A stretch of 64,000 bases of DNA from Cylicocyclus nassatus (taxonomy: Eukaryota > Nematoda > Chromadorea > Rhabditida > Strongylidae): the NCBI GenBank assembly GCA_958299035.1, contig CATQJL010000223.1:55720302-55784301 (forward strand). The letters are read 5' to 3'. Of the stretch, positions 10,925 through 21,950 are shown piece after piece. The position numbers and the translations under genes are program-made. Numbering within the stretch: the stretch's first letter is position 1; each line of letters starts with the position of its first letter. The notes below the pieces were generated by a model. That model worked only from the letters and a program-made list of their open reading frames with translations, was not told the DNA's origin and searched no databases.

Positions 10925-11689
10925 TGTTGCATGACAGGGCGAGCCTTCTGCATTAGACCTTTTGGCTTCCATTGGGTGCTTTGGACGTGCTATGATGGTG
11001 GATGGAATTGCTTTGGGCTTTGTTTTCTATCACCTTTCTTCTCCATTTTACCTTTAAAACCTGTCTTTTCAGGTGCTCGGTGATCTTGCATTGACTTGCG
11101 GGTTCAGTTGTGGCTGTAAATTATTTCTTTGACGCCTCTCGTGTATCTCCTCACGTTGCGTCAAACTTTTATTTTTGGTGTACTCGTTTTGTTCTAGATA
11201 CTAACACAGTTTCATCAGCATCTCAGTCTGAGTCTTTTTCGTTCAGCTATCTAGTAGTCAATCGTACAGCTTGCTATTTCAACAAATGGATTCAATGAGA
11301 ATCGTTTCACCTTTGGGGTCATTGGGCCTCCCCAGCATTCCGGCTAGGTTGGGTTATGGTTTTTATACCTGGGCCAGTAGACCTGCCTTATAAGCCGCCG
11401 GATTGCTTTTAAGAGTAACAAAGATCGTTCCGCTGGCAACGAGGGGGCATGCGTCCCATCTCTATGGATTCAAAGTTTTGGAGTTATAAATCTCATGCCT
11501 ACATCTGCATACTTATCTATTAGCCTACCAACATATTCAGTGCAAGCTGTTTTATCTTCTCACATTAGTCTGATTAGGATCAGACTCGGACTGACATGAT
11601 GATGTCTGCATTTGTTTACATGTCTTGTTCGTTTCCGCTGTATTACTAACTTCTTGATGTGTTTTTTTATGGAACGCCTTGAGCGTATA

Positions 11690-11711
11690 AATGAAATGAA
11701 ATGAAATGAAA
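11690..11711 (+). repeat. (TGAAA)n 3' tail of the non-LTR element
   Basis: ATGAAATGAAATGAAATGAA plus AA at the end of the 3' UTR. Interpreted as the element's terminal repeat. Confidence 0.7.
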
Positions 11712-12142
11712 AATAGAGGCCTAGAAAGGTTAATCACGTAGAAAGATTGTTCAAGCAATCCAGAGCTTTGCACTTTCTTTGACTGAATGACGAATTATCA
11801 TTAGTTTCATATTCGAATCGGATTGAGGCCGGCACTAGTGGCTCAAGACTGAATTCACGTCTTTGTGGGCAAAGTTGAGGGCATCATTTATACGCATATA
11901 CTACACAGTCGTCCACTTTCTCAAATAGTATTGTGTTTGCGCACTTTTGTATTCTGTAGTGGAGCAAGCCGGCACAGAGAAGTTGGATCACCGAGAAACA
12001 AGCATGAGAAGTTCAGAAGGGAAAGAGGGAAGGGTTCGTGTTGCGATTCGGAAGGGGGATCGCATCTGGCCGCCTATGCCGCACCTCTTGCTCGGCCCTG
12101 CATGTCAGCGTGTAGCAACCTGTCGAGAGAGCGTATACACGT
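11712..12142. other. No recognisable gene
   Basis: Overlapping short frames on both strands but no domain or splice evidence. Confidence 0.5.
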
Positions 12143-12337
12143 ATGCGCATAATTAAACATCCTCCTTTTCCATCCAAAACGATTTTCAGCTTGGCATTTG
12201 CCCACCTCGTTACGGGCCCTAGCCTCGCTTCGAAATTGAGTGCAAAGTTTGATCCCGATCGGTACAGAAATAGAATTCTATTCGGAACATACGTATACGC
12301 AGACAGACATACGTACAAACAGACATTCAGCTTTATA
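12143..12337 (+). repeat. Dispersed repeat ending in an ACAGACAT tract
   Basis: The end of this block matches 21820-21930 and 51420-51530: 'gatcccgatcggtacagaaa', TATTCGGAACATACGTA, a run of CAGACAGACATA-like units, and CATTCAGCTTTATAT. The mariner-type MITE at 12338 interrupts it inside the TTTATAT segment. Confidence 0.7.
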
Positions 12338-13345
12338 TTAGGTCGTTCCGAAAGTAATGTCGCTCTTTTCAAACGTTTGCCATATCTCGTGGAACAAAGG
12401 TGTTTAAGAGGTTCTGGTAGCCTTTGATGCAGCATTTCATACTAATGGCTTTATAACCACTGCACAAATTCAGTAACCTCTCGAGAAGTTATCAAAATCT
12501 GCGACCCATGCTTTCTGAGAAGGCCAAGTTTCACAATTTTTCTAAATTTTTACAACAATCTTCGGAAGAAATCCAAGTAATGGATGGATAGAGCGAACCC
12601 TACAGAAAACAGCACAACTTTTTTCTACTTTGCAGAGCTCGTCATAATTTTTGTATAGATTTTTTGATGGAACCGCCGAATTTTAGCATTCTCGCCTCAG
12701 GCTTAAATGCATCAAACACCAATAAATTTTCGTATTTTGAAACTTACAAAGATGGGTTATGGTTTGACACTAATTTTACAAACCAAATAAACATTCACGC
12801 TTCAAATTAGCAACTTTCGAAATTTCCGGGTACAGCCTGGAACGCCCTGGAAAACCCGAATTATAATGATTCTATCCCGGAGAAGTTGATGAATCGGAAA
12901 CAAAAACAACTGGTAGAAAGAGGAGAAAAAGCTGCTTCGAATGACACCCGAGATGATTGCCGGTTATTGTTCTGTGAGGTTTGAGTTGATCAAATATGGA
13001 ATTTGATGGCATCAAAAAATTGATTTCAAAAACTCTAAGAAGCAAGCTAAGAAAAAAATAACCCTGTGTTCTATAAAGTTTGCTCTATCTAACTGTCACT
13101 TGTACTTCTTCGGAGAATGGGTACAAAAATTTAGAAAAATAGCCGAACTTGACGATGGCAAAAAGCATAAATCGCAGATTTTGGTAATTTTTCCAGAGCT
13201 CATTGAATATTATGCAATAAAATTAGAACCATAAAAAAGAGGATAAAATGCTGCATCGAATGCTTCTAAGGACTCTTGAGAATCTTGATTTCATGAAATG
13301 TGGCGTTCATTTGAAAAAAGCGACATTACTTTCGGAACGACCTAA
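12338..13345. mobile_element. Mariner-type MITE with TA target duplication
   Basis: Perfect terminal inverted repeats of at least 26 bp starting TTAGGTCGTTCCGAAAGTAA and continuing TGTCGC, flanked by TA on both sides (12336-12337 and 13346-13347). The TIR sequence and TA target are those of mariner transposons, which are known in hookworms. The 1008-bp interior is partly palindromic (GATGCAGCATTTCAT near the left, complement near 13245-13260) and has no transposase frame. Confidence 0.9.
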
Positions 13346-13570
13346 TATTTAAGACTGGCTGGCGAAACTGGCTCCGTCGGGCCCTATCAATACTATGGTA
13401 GAATCATCATGCCTTCCGTTACCATAGTCCTTTTGGAAATCAATGTAGCCGATAAAAATAATCAATGATTCTAAGAATTTGTCGAGAGAGTGTAGTGTCG
13501 AGAACTAATGTATTCGTAAATCAGCATACTCATTTACCCCCAGTGCCAACTCTCAGCCCCGTAGCACAAA

Positions 13571-14454
13571 TAAAGGATATTCGTTGACGACAGTCCCGTT
13601 TCGTGCATTTACACTATCACGGGCGTGCTTTTTTGAAGCCTTCCCAGCTTTGCAGTACGCTACTGCGCGCGGAATTCGCAGCTCGCAGCATCCCTGGCCT
13701 TTAACCTCTTCCGCATTTCTCATCTCTTTTTTTTCTTTTTATTCAGTTCTTGCTTATCAGTTACTCCTTTTTCTTTTTATTCAGTTCTTGCTCATCAGTT
13801 ACTCCTTCTCCTTTTCTTTGAGTTGTCTCGGTCGAGCATCTTGAAAATCTTGCTTTGATGGATACTGAAAGAGCAGGAAAAAGGCTTGGCAGTTATTGAA
13901 TTCATGCTCCTTTTTACATACCATACATACATTTTCAGAATCGTGAACTATCGTCCCGGCATAGTTAGGGGAAAGATGGTGCTTTCTTCATGAGCAGTGA
14001 TGGCTATCATGCCTTCTCCTCAAATGAGACCGCTGGAATGTTTATTTTAGCACACCTACATGTCTTCTTGATTAGAAGCGCTGAAGCAGCCACTTCAGCA
14101 GTCTCACTTAAGAAAAAAAGGCAAATCATTACGAAACACTGAAGAAAACATTGCACTTCCAATCATAGCCACGATATCCGCCATTGCAACTTTGAGAAAA
14201 CTCATTATTTTTTCCGATTCTTTCCGGAGCAATGGTTTTGCGTGTATGAGAATGTGTAGCTTAAAATGAAAATTAAGGAGAAAAAACAATGTGAAATACT
14301 CGAAGAACAAAAAGGGGTTAAAGTACGGGCATGCTGTGGGCTGCGAATACCCCGCGAGCTGCAGCCTACGGTAAAGCTGGAAAGGCTTCAAAATGGCACG
14401 CCCGCGATGGTGTAAATGCAGGAAACGGGGCGGTCGTCGACGGATATCCTTTAC
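13571..14454. mobile_element. Foldback element, 0.88 kb
   Basis: Left arm 'aaaggatattcgttgacgac', 'cgggcgtgctttttt', 'gaagccttcccagcttt', 'gctcgcagcatccctgg' is mirrored on the right as 'ccgtcgacggatatccttt', 'aatggcacgcccgcg', 'aaagctggaaaggcttc', 'gggcatgctgtgggctgc'. The frames crossing the arms are therefore mirror artefacts. A partial relative lies at 5195-5345. Confidence 0.75.
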
Positions 14455-16070
14455 AGCTACAAAACAACTAGGCTCTCAAATTTCGAAGTAGCCTTTCTGA
14501 CTCAGACGCAAGCTTTTAAAAGCTTGGTGAGTGAACGTAACGTAGTACGCCGGTTATCGTAAGGAAGTTCTTTTCACCCTTCAAGGTAACTACTTCTTTC
14601 ACTTCTAAAATGTGCAACATATAGAGTGCCTTTGTCTACGACATCTAGTATTGCAATGTTTAGGAACGAAAATGCGACTTAGATTGCAGGCATGCGTACT
14701 ATATGCTTCTCTAAAGGAAACTAGCTATACCTGGTCTTGCCCGGTGCATGAGCCACGGAGCCAGAGGAAGGAGGGGGAGCGCATAAAATATGTCTGCTGC
14801 TTCAAAACCTACGCTTTTCCATCTTTCATCCCGCCATCTGCTGCATTCCTGCCCTTCCACCCCCCCCCCTTCCTTCTCCGTCCTGAAGCCTATATCTACC
14901 TGCACGGTGCATTGTAATTGCAAATGCTTACGTCAAAGCAGCATCATCTAGAACTACCGCATCTTTTAGATCGCAAAATGAGAATGAATTTGCCTGCTGT
15001 TGTTCACACCAAAATGTGCAAGCGGTATGATATTGGTTGATAAGGCTTCAGTTTCATTGCCAGGTGCCAAATCAATAAATCGTTAGAAAAAACCCAGCGA
15101 ATCGCCTCAGAGTAGCCTAAAACCATCTACAGGGTCGAAAACATATATGTGCAAAGTTTCAGCTCGGTTGATTCACGCCAAGAGAGTCTATAAAAAACAT
15201 ACGGTCTAAAGTTGCACAAACTTTGACTTTTGTAGACATATAGATATGGAAGGAGAACATATTTATACCCAGTGACTGCTGCGCTTTTATAGCTTTCACA
15301 TTCGTTCCAAAAACGGATGAGCACCTACACGTAGATAACAATTTCTTATATGTCTTCAAGGAAATCTTTTAGCAAACGCAACTACCACGCCATGATAGCG
15401 CAAATCCTCCTTTACATTGCATGCTTAAACTGTTAAAGCATATTCTCAGTATTTCCATATGCAAATTGAAAACACCAAAAATTTCAATTTTCCCGCTCTG
15501 CAATACGTTTGATAATTCGGGCCTAAACTCGTGGTAACCATTTTGAGCTCGAAAAACTATAGGTGTTCATAAAATCGTGACGAGGGACTTGACTGCTTCT
15601 TTGCGCCCATAGGAACGGAAAACTCTCATACAAAAAAACATCATCTCACTCTCAGCTTAGTCACATCCAAGGTCTAAATACTGTCATATGTAAGCAGAAA
15701 AACCTTTCGAGTAGACATGCCAAGAAACTGCGGTTGTCGGGAGGCGCGTGCATGTCGTGTCACGCGATTGCGCCATCGTCACGATTTTTCGAATGCCCTG
15801 TATATTTTGTAGAGGGTGATTGCGCCATTATGTGGCATAAATTTACAAATAAAAATTACAAGCAAATTTTTGAATTACAAAACCGCGAAAGAGGCTCCTA
15901 GACTTTTGGCGCACCCTATCAAGCCCAGTCAGATTAACTATTATCAGATAAAAGGTGACTCGACTATATTGAGCTTACAATCGAACTACTTTTTTTGCGT
16001 AGATAATCATTTGTGATTTCGTTTCTGTGAAACTCCACTCTCATACGTTGCTATGCCAAATCATGTGAAG
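14455..16070. other. No recognisable gene; downstream region of the ASP gene
   Basis: A C-rich stretch (14860-14880) and AT-rich spacer. Short frames on both strands show no domain. Nothing else supported. Confidence 0.55.
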
Positions 16071-16076
16071 TTTATT
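16071..16076 (-). terminator. Poly(A) signal AATAAA of the ASP gene
   Basis: AATAAA on the minus strand, 16 nt after the stop codon of the ASP gene. Such short 3' UTRs are usual in nematodes. Confidence 0.8.
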
Positions 16077-16092
16077 CTGCGAGTTGTCTAAT

Positions 16093-17301
16093 TTAAACGA
16101 CGCATAGACCTTCAGAGCATCCTCCTGGGCATTTCGAACATGGTGCACCTGTTTCGTAGATTTTGGCATTGAGCATGTTTCCACTGAAATTGAAGTCTTG
16201 TTGGTGGCTTACTGAAGCAACTCTACTTACGCTTCTTTATAATTGCAGACTGCTAAGGACATCTTGGGGCAGGCTTGAACAGCGCAACCAATGACTTTTG
16301 TAGACTGCCAGACCATCTAAATCTATGTATTTACCTGTATGAAACCATGATATTGTCTGAGGTCATTTCTGCTACTAACAACAGGTGAGCGAAGACTCTT
16401 TAACGTAATTGAGAAGCTTTTGAGATGGCGCAAAGCAAGCGCATTATGTGGAAAGGGTGTAGTTTATCTGCGCTGGCGCAAATCTACTGCTGCGACTGCT
16501 TCTTGGGTGCGGGGTGATGGTGGCTCTGTAGGAAGAACTAGGATATTGTATTCTCGGTGATGGGAATTCAGTACTGTTTTCACCTGTGTGTAGTGTCCAA
16601 CTTTATTGTTGAAGAGTTTCATGCTAAAGGTGAGGTCTTTGCCAACTCCGCGTTGTGCAAGCTCCCCAAACCATGATCTTGAAGCCTGTAATGATAGAAA
16701 CGAGTTGCTTTCTCTGAGCGACAAGCAAAATGGCATTTTTCACATCTTCGGCAGCTTTTACTGGGTCGTACGCCGGGCCGCGCATGAATACGTTTTCTCC
16801 AAGACCTTTAGTATTTGAGTGCTGGAAGACACATTTAGCAGCGTGTTTCACAGCGTATTTCTCCACATCGCAGTCGTACTTCTGGAATATCTCGCTATCA
16901 CTTGCTGCCTATCATCAATGTTGCCAGAAAAAATACCAATTTGTTCATGGCAGCAGCTTTGGGAGCATAATCTCCATAACCATCTTTAGCTTTTCCATTA
17001 GCCACCAGCGATCTGCATGCATCAGATGTGAACTCGTAGAAAGCAAAAAATCCTTCTCATTAGATCTCTTACCTTAGCTCGTTGTGAACGTCCAAGAACT
17101 TTTGACGGATCTGATCGTTCATGCCGCCATTTGCGGGGCAAATACCTGGTAAAAAAAGGACTAACATTTTTGGCAATTAGCAGCACGAAGAGCTTGGACT
17201 ATACCTGCATAAGCAGTCGCGATTAGGCAGACCTGAAATGTTTATTAAATTGCTTAGTCAAAATTGAAAAAGTAGCGACTTACCAATAGAACGGAACGCA
17301 T
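16093..17301 (-). CDS. ASP/SCP-like secreted protein (CAP superfamily), 8 exons, 203 aa
   Basis: Exons (minus strand, in order): 17284-17301, 17205-17232, 17073-17145, 16937-17012, 16744-16881, 16584-16685, 16231-16316, 16093-16183. Each junction has GT-AG borders and the frame closes to 203 residues. Residues 1-15 (MRSVLLVCLIATAYA) are a signal peptide. Then come FLDVHNELRS (30s), YAVKHAAKCVFQHS with His86, GLGENVF with Glu94, SWFGELAQ with Glu119, and GHYTQMVWQ with His142. These two His and two Glu form the CAP cavity. The second signature reads VCNYKEAGN, followed by a cysteine-rich tail (C189, C192, C196, C201). Ten cysteines lie in the mature protein, as in nematode ASPs. Such proteins are secreted by parasitic nematodes and are abundant in host-invading stages; the exact role is unknown. 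Exons 1-4 are copied at 46670-47033. Confidence 0.94.
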
Positions 17302-18034
17302 TTTGTGTGTGATGCTAATCCGATGTTGCTGCTTTTATGCAGGTTGTGAGCTTTCACTCTTCTGACGTTGGCCATAAGCTGTGTCACCTTTTCACATCAT
17401 TTTGATGCAGAAAATATTGAAGATCTTCTGTTGGGATCTGTTATCATAGCTGTCTCATAAGTGAATTGTGATGTCAAATAGAACACTGAGCGAAAAAAGC
17501 AAAGCAAAAATACCAACACCGTCGACGTTGCCGATTGTTATGAATCTAACCAGTCGTCGACAAAACTCTGATATACTGCAATGACTCGGTTAGCCCCACC
17601 AATTCAAGTATATTGGTAGAGATATCAGCCTAGTGCACACAAAGAAATAAGTGATAGTTTTTCTTGGGTTGATTACATTTCTATTAGACTAAGCTCCAGT
17701 AACAGTCTAGATATCTACTAACAGAGCCTCAAAATTTGGGTACTACAAAATCTAGAGCCTATCAAGCCAATGAAACATTGCTTCTTGCTTCGATGGCAGC
17801 CAGAATTTTTTTTATTGATTTCATCAACGTCAATAACTTCGTTGGTACTTTTTGCAACCAATGTTCTATTTGACATCAGAATTCACTTGATGTGCGACAC
17901 AGCTATGGTGATACTCCTGATACATCCCCCAGCAAATTCATATTGGAGATGACACAGCTTATGAACAACGTCAGAAGGGTAAAAGGTCACAATCTGCATA
18001 AAATCAGCAAATTCGGACTAGCATCACACACAAT
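17302..18034. promoter_or_regulatory. Divergent, mirror-image promoter region
   Basis: The two ends are inverted relatives. 17320-17515 and 17850-18034 share 'gcatcacacaca' before each ATG, the TATA-like block, 'cataagctgtgtcatc', 'atcatagctgt' and 'gatgtcaaatagaacact'. The arrangement is that of two ASP genes transcribed away from each other, about 730 bp between start codons. Whether it is active in both directions cannot be seen. Confidence 0.65.
17332..17339 (-). promoter_or_regulatory. TATA-like element of the ASP gene
   Basis: Minus strand CATAAAAG about 31-38 nt before the ATG, inside a context (TGCATAAAAGCAGCAA) that is mirrored as TGCATAAAATCAGCAA at 17994-18009 before the orphan exon. 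Conservation between the two arms supports a core promoter role; not tested. Confidence 0.5.
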
Positions 18035-18052
18035 ATGCGTTCCGTTCTATTG
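18035..18052 (+). pseudogene. Orphan first exon of a divergent ASP gene
   Basis: ATGCGTTCCGTTCTATTG followed by gtaagt is identical to exon 1 of the ASP gene (MRSVLL) but on the opposite strand. Intron-like sequence continues for about 190 bp and then a foldback element begins at 18251. No further ASP exon is found after that element (20911-21270). It is a truncated sister gene retaining promoter, first exon and donor site. Confidence 0.82.
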
Positions 18053-18250
18053 GTAAGTCCCTATTTTCAATTTTGGCAAGTTATCCTAAAATATTACACT
18101 TTCAATGCAAGTCGAACTCTTGGCAATGCTCTCAGAAACAGACAGCAAAAGTAAATCAAGTTATTTTTTTGACAGAATTTTTTGAATACCGAGCGACCAT
18201 ACAGTATAGATACAATACTGCTCACATTTTTTGAAAAATAGACGCGAATG

Positions 18251-20910
18251 TATGGACGTATGGACATGTATGGACATGTCGCTACATGTCCATACATGTA
18301 GCGACATGTCCATACATGTCCATACATGTCGCTACATGTATGGACACCACCGTCGCGTGGCCATATCTGGCTTCAAATGGATGAATTCTGAATCCAAAGC
18401 CACCATTTAATTCAGCTCGGCGCGGAGAATCTTCTGATATTTTGGAATTGGGAGTACGATGTCTTCGATATTCCATTTCCAGTTTTCTCAAATTGTTCTG
18501 CGGAGGTCCCTTCGCGAATATGTGAAGCAACGCCCATCCAACATAAAGACTTTACTAAGTACTATTCAATAACACTGTTCTTGTAGATTATTGTGCGCTA
18601 AAAAATAGGCTCAGACTTCTGTCCAAAGGAGATAGAAGCGTTGGTGAATTTTGGAAAAATCACGCGTTTTCAAATTCTACTCGCCATAATTTTCTTCGGA
18701 ATAAAAATATTTTAAATCCGAAAACAGCGCCTTGCTCAGCTCATCAGGGCGAATCTTCTTATATACAGCATGTCCTTGACATTTCGATTACAGTATTCCT
18801 GGATCTTTCTGAGGACGCCCTTCGCGAAGGTGTGAAGCAGCGAGCATTGTCCCGAGTACATTTCAGCAAAGATATTTCGATAGTACTTTTTCTGTAGGTT
18901 ATGATGTACTGAAAAGTAGCAGCAGATTTCTTTTCGAAGGAAATAGAACGGCTGGTGATTTGTGGAAAATCTTGTCTTCCCAAATTCTCCTCGCCGTAGC
19001 CCCAGGTTACGAAGCTGTCCTGCTAAGCAGATGTGAGTTTCGAAATCAGCAAGTCGGATAACCTCTACGAGCAAGTTTTCCGATATGTTCAGGTTATTTC
19101 ATTTTTTCTCGTTTTACGCTCCTGAGGCTCGCCGATGGATATTGGTCAAGAAGTTGATGCTCTTGAATTGTAAGGAAACTTCGCTTATAGAGGTTTTCGA
19201 ACACACTCTTTACGAAAATCGTGGTCTTTGAGGATTACTGGGTCTCTTTGGAGAGATAGGGTGAGGTGACTCACGAAAGTGCGTAATTTTGGCCGCACTT
19301 CTCGCGTATCTGTCAGAAACCTTGCCTGCTTGCTTTTCTCAGTCAAAGTTGATGGGAACTGTGCTATCGAATGGTGCATTACTCAGGCTCAAGTCTGTGA
19401 AGTTCGCCGAGTTATGAGCCTACGAAAACACGTTCTCATGAATTTTGCCCAAAATGTGAAGATCGCATATCTTGTCGAAATTCCTCCGTGAGCGCTTTTA
19501 CAACACGCTGATCAAATCCTTCCACATTTTTAGTGGACCTTATTGTGTTAGATTTGGTGCTTTGAGCTTTAGCCACGAAATAGCTTTGATATTCAATTGA
19601 GCAGCTGAAGCAGAGGCAAGCACCATATTCAGTACAGTGGGAGTCGTTGGTCGAAGCGAACATATTATCTGCAACGAGCGTCATACAAGCGCACACGGAG
19701 GAATTTCGACGAAATATGCGATTTTTACATTTTTGGCAAAATTCATGAAAACGTGTTTTCGTAGGCTCGTGACTCGGCGAATTTTACAGACGGGAGCCTG
19801 TGTCATGCACCATTCAATAGCACAGTTCCCATCAACTTTGACATAGAAAAGCAAGCAGGCAAGTTTTTTGATATATACGCGAGAAAGTGCGGGCAAAATT
19901 ACGCACTTTCGAGGTGCAGTTAGAGTCACCTCACCGTATCTCTCCAAAAAAACCCTGTAATCCTCAAACCAAAATTTTCGCAAAGAGCATGTTCGAAAAC
20001 CTCTATAAGCGCAGTTTCCTTACAATTCAAGAGCATCAACATTTTGACCAAAATCCATTGGCAAGCTTCCAGAGCGTAAAACGAGAAAAAATGAAATAAC
20101 CCGAACATGTCGGAAAACTTGCTCATAGCGGTTATCCGACCTGCTGATTTCGAAACTCACATCTGCTTAGCAAGATAGTTTCGTATTCTAGGGCTATAGC
20201 GAGTAGAATTTGGAACGACAAGATTTTGCCGCAATTCACCGGCCGTTCTATTTCCTTTGAGAAAAAAATCTGCTGCTACTTTTCAGTACATCATAATCTA
20301 CAGAAAAAGTACTATCGAAATATCCTTGCTGAAATGTACTCGGGACAATGCTCGCTGCTTTACACCTTCGCGAAAGGCGTCCTCAGAAACATCCAGGAAT
20401 ACTGAAATCGAAATATCAAGGACATGCTGTATTATAGGAAGATTCGCCCTGATGAGCTGAGCAAGATGCTGCTTTCGGATTCAAAATATTTTTATTGCGA
20501 AGGAAGTTATGGGGAGTAGAATTTAAAAACGCGTGATTTTTCCAAAATTCGCTAACGCTTCTATCTCCTTTGGACAAGTCTGAGCCTATTTTTTAGCGCA
20601 CAATAATCTACAAGAACAGTGTTATTGAATTTAAATTGTACTTAGTAAAGTCTCTATGTTGGATGGGCTTCACATATTTGCGAAAGGACCTCCGCAGAAC
20701 ATTTTGAAAAAACTGGAAACGGAATATCGAAGACATCGTACCCCCACTTCCAAAATATCAGAAGATTCTCCGCGCCGAGCTGAATCGAATGGTGGCTTTG
20801 GATTCAGAATTCGTCCACTTTGAAGCCAGATACGGCCATGCGACGGTGGTCTCCATACATGTAGCGACATGTATAGACATGTATGGACATGTCGCTACAT
20901 GTATGGACAT
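18251..20910. mobile_element. Foldback element, 2.66 kb, with ACATGT-rich termini (copy 1)
   Basis: Both ends carry short palindromic arrays of ACATGTCGCTACATGT and TATGGACATGTATGGACATG. Inside, arms of about 1.2 kb are reverse complements: the 'ttcagctcggcgcggagaat' block near 18410 mirrors 20760-20800, 'gaaggtgtgaagcagcgagc' at 18820 mirrors 20350, and 'agtttcgaaatcagcaagtc' at 19030 mirrors 20140. The unpaired centre is about 19500-19690. Long arms with short subterminal tandem repeats recall foldback (FB-type) transposons. No transposase is recognised. A second copy lies at 48034-50606. Confidence 0.82.
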
Positions 20911-21027
20911 GCTGAAAATTACACAGCTCCTGAGCACTTCTTACGCTCATAAATTCTTACATTTTCTTACAAGAGAAGGATACCAGAATGCAGTGGCGAA
21001 CCAAAAGAATATGTATGTCGTTAAATG

Positions 21028-21130
21028 TGTCTTGATGAGCTAATTCCAAATCCAACTTCCATATCTGCTGAGCTCTTCTTCAAAAGAATTTATGAGCGTT
21101 TGAACGTCCACATTTGGTAAACATGACCAC
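21028..21130 (+). repeat. Subterminal block shared with the ACAAGGGA MITE family
   Basis: 'gtcttgatgagctaattccaaatccaa', 'tccatatctgctgagct' and 'gaatttatgagcgtttgaac' match the inner arm of the MITE at 1400-2045. Only one arm is present. The same block recurs at 50708-50790 in the duplicated segment. Confidence 0.55.
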
Positions 21131-21273
21131 ATCTTCAAGAATTACTTGTTCGAAAAAACTTACTTATGTGTTTGGTGCATGTATGCCTTCCTTGTAGTCA
21201 ACGCGCTCTAAACTGCCAATCAATCACACCCATATTGATTTTCAAGGCACACTAGCTGGCTTACCCGGCCCCG

Positions 21274-21859
21274 CCGTATGTTCCGAATAGAAAATTCCAT
21301 TTCTTAACCGATCCGGACCAAACTTGGCACACATACCCTTCGGGCCCCGGCGGGTGTCACAGTCCACTTTTCGTTATCGATCGATGTCGATTTTAGCGAT
21401 TTTTTGCAAAATTTGAGCTACGGGGCTGGGAGTTGGCACAGGGGTGTAATCGAGCATGCTGATTACGAATACAATATTAGTTTTCGAAACCGTGCATTAC
21501 TTTTATCGATTTTATCGATTTTTTGCAAAATTTGAGCTAGGACACGGGAGTGATCAGCATGCTCGATTACCCCCTCTGCCAAATTCCAGCCCCCTAGCTC
21601 AAATTTTGCAAAAAATCGATAAGATCGATAAAAGTAATGCACGATTCTAAAAACTAATATTGTATTCGGAATCCCCATGCTCACATACCCCCCTGTGCCA
21701 ACTCCCAGCCCCGTAGCCCAAATTTTGCCAAAAATCGATAAAATCGATATCGATCGATACGAAAAGTAGCCTATGACACCCGCCGGGGCCCAAAGTGTAT
21801 GTGTGCCAAGTTTGGTCCCATCGGTTCAGAAATGGAATTTTCTATTCGGAACATACGTA
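21274..21859. repeat. 0.59-kb palindrome with AAAATCGATAAAATCGAT motifs
   Basis: CCGTATGTTCCGAATAGAAA at the left and the complement at 21840-21859. Inner matching blocks are 'ccaaacttggcacacata', 'gttatcgatcgatgtcgat' and 'gggctgggagttggcacagg'. The centre lies near 21560. It is followed by a CAGACA tract (21856-21907) and CATTCAGCTTTATATATAAG. A copy is at 50955-51469 and a solo end at 12143-12337. Confidence 0.75.
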
Positions 21860-21950
21860 CAGACAGACAGACAGACATACAGACATACAGACAGACAGAC
21901 AAACAGACATTCAGCTTTATATATAAGACTAGCGGCCCTACGGGCCGCTG
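21856..21950 (+). repeat. CAGACA tract and hairpin tail
   Basis: Tandem CAGACAGACAGACAGACATA units, then the TTTATATATAAG palindrome and a GC hairpin AGCGGCCCTACGGGCCGCT. The hairpin is compensated in the second copy, AGCGACCCTACGGGTCGCT at 51541-51560, where both sides changed together. Confidence 0.7.

Larger units (their letters stand above)
7250..11711 (+). mobile_element. Near full-length CR1/jockey-like non-LTR retrotransposon
   Basis: Encompasses ORF1, ORF2 and a 3' untranslated region of about 770 bp that ends with four to five copies of a TGAAA unit at 11690-11711. Elements of the CR1 lineage end in short tandem repeats rather than poly(A), which supports this 3' boundary. The 5' boundary is uncertain; I see no clear target site duplication. 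Confidence 0.75.

Noticed and set aside
12013..12435. 140-codon minus frame
   Set aside because: Crosses from a dispersed repeat into the mariner-type MITE; no domain.
16464..16736. 90-codon and 80-codon minus frames as separate genes
   Set aside because: They are exons 5 and 6 of the ASP gene read through introns.
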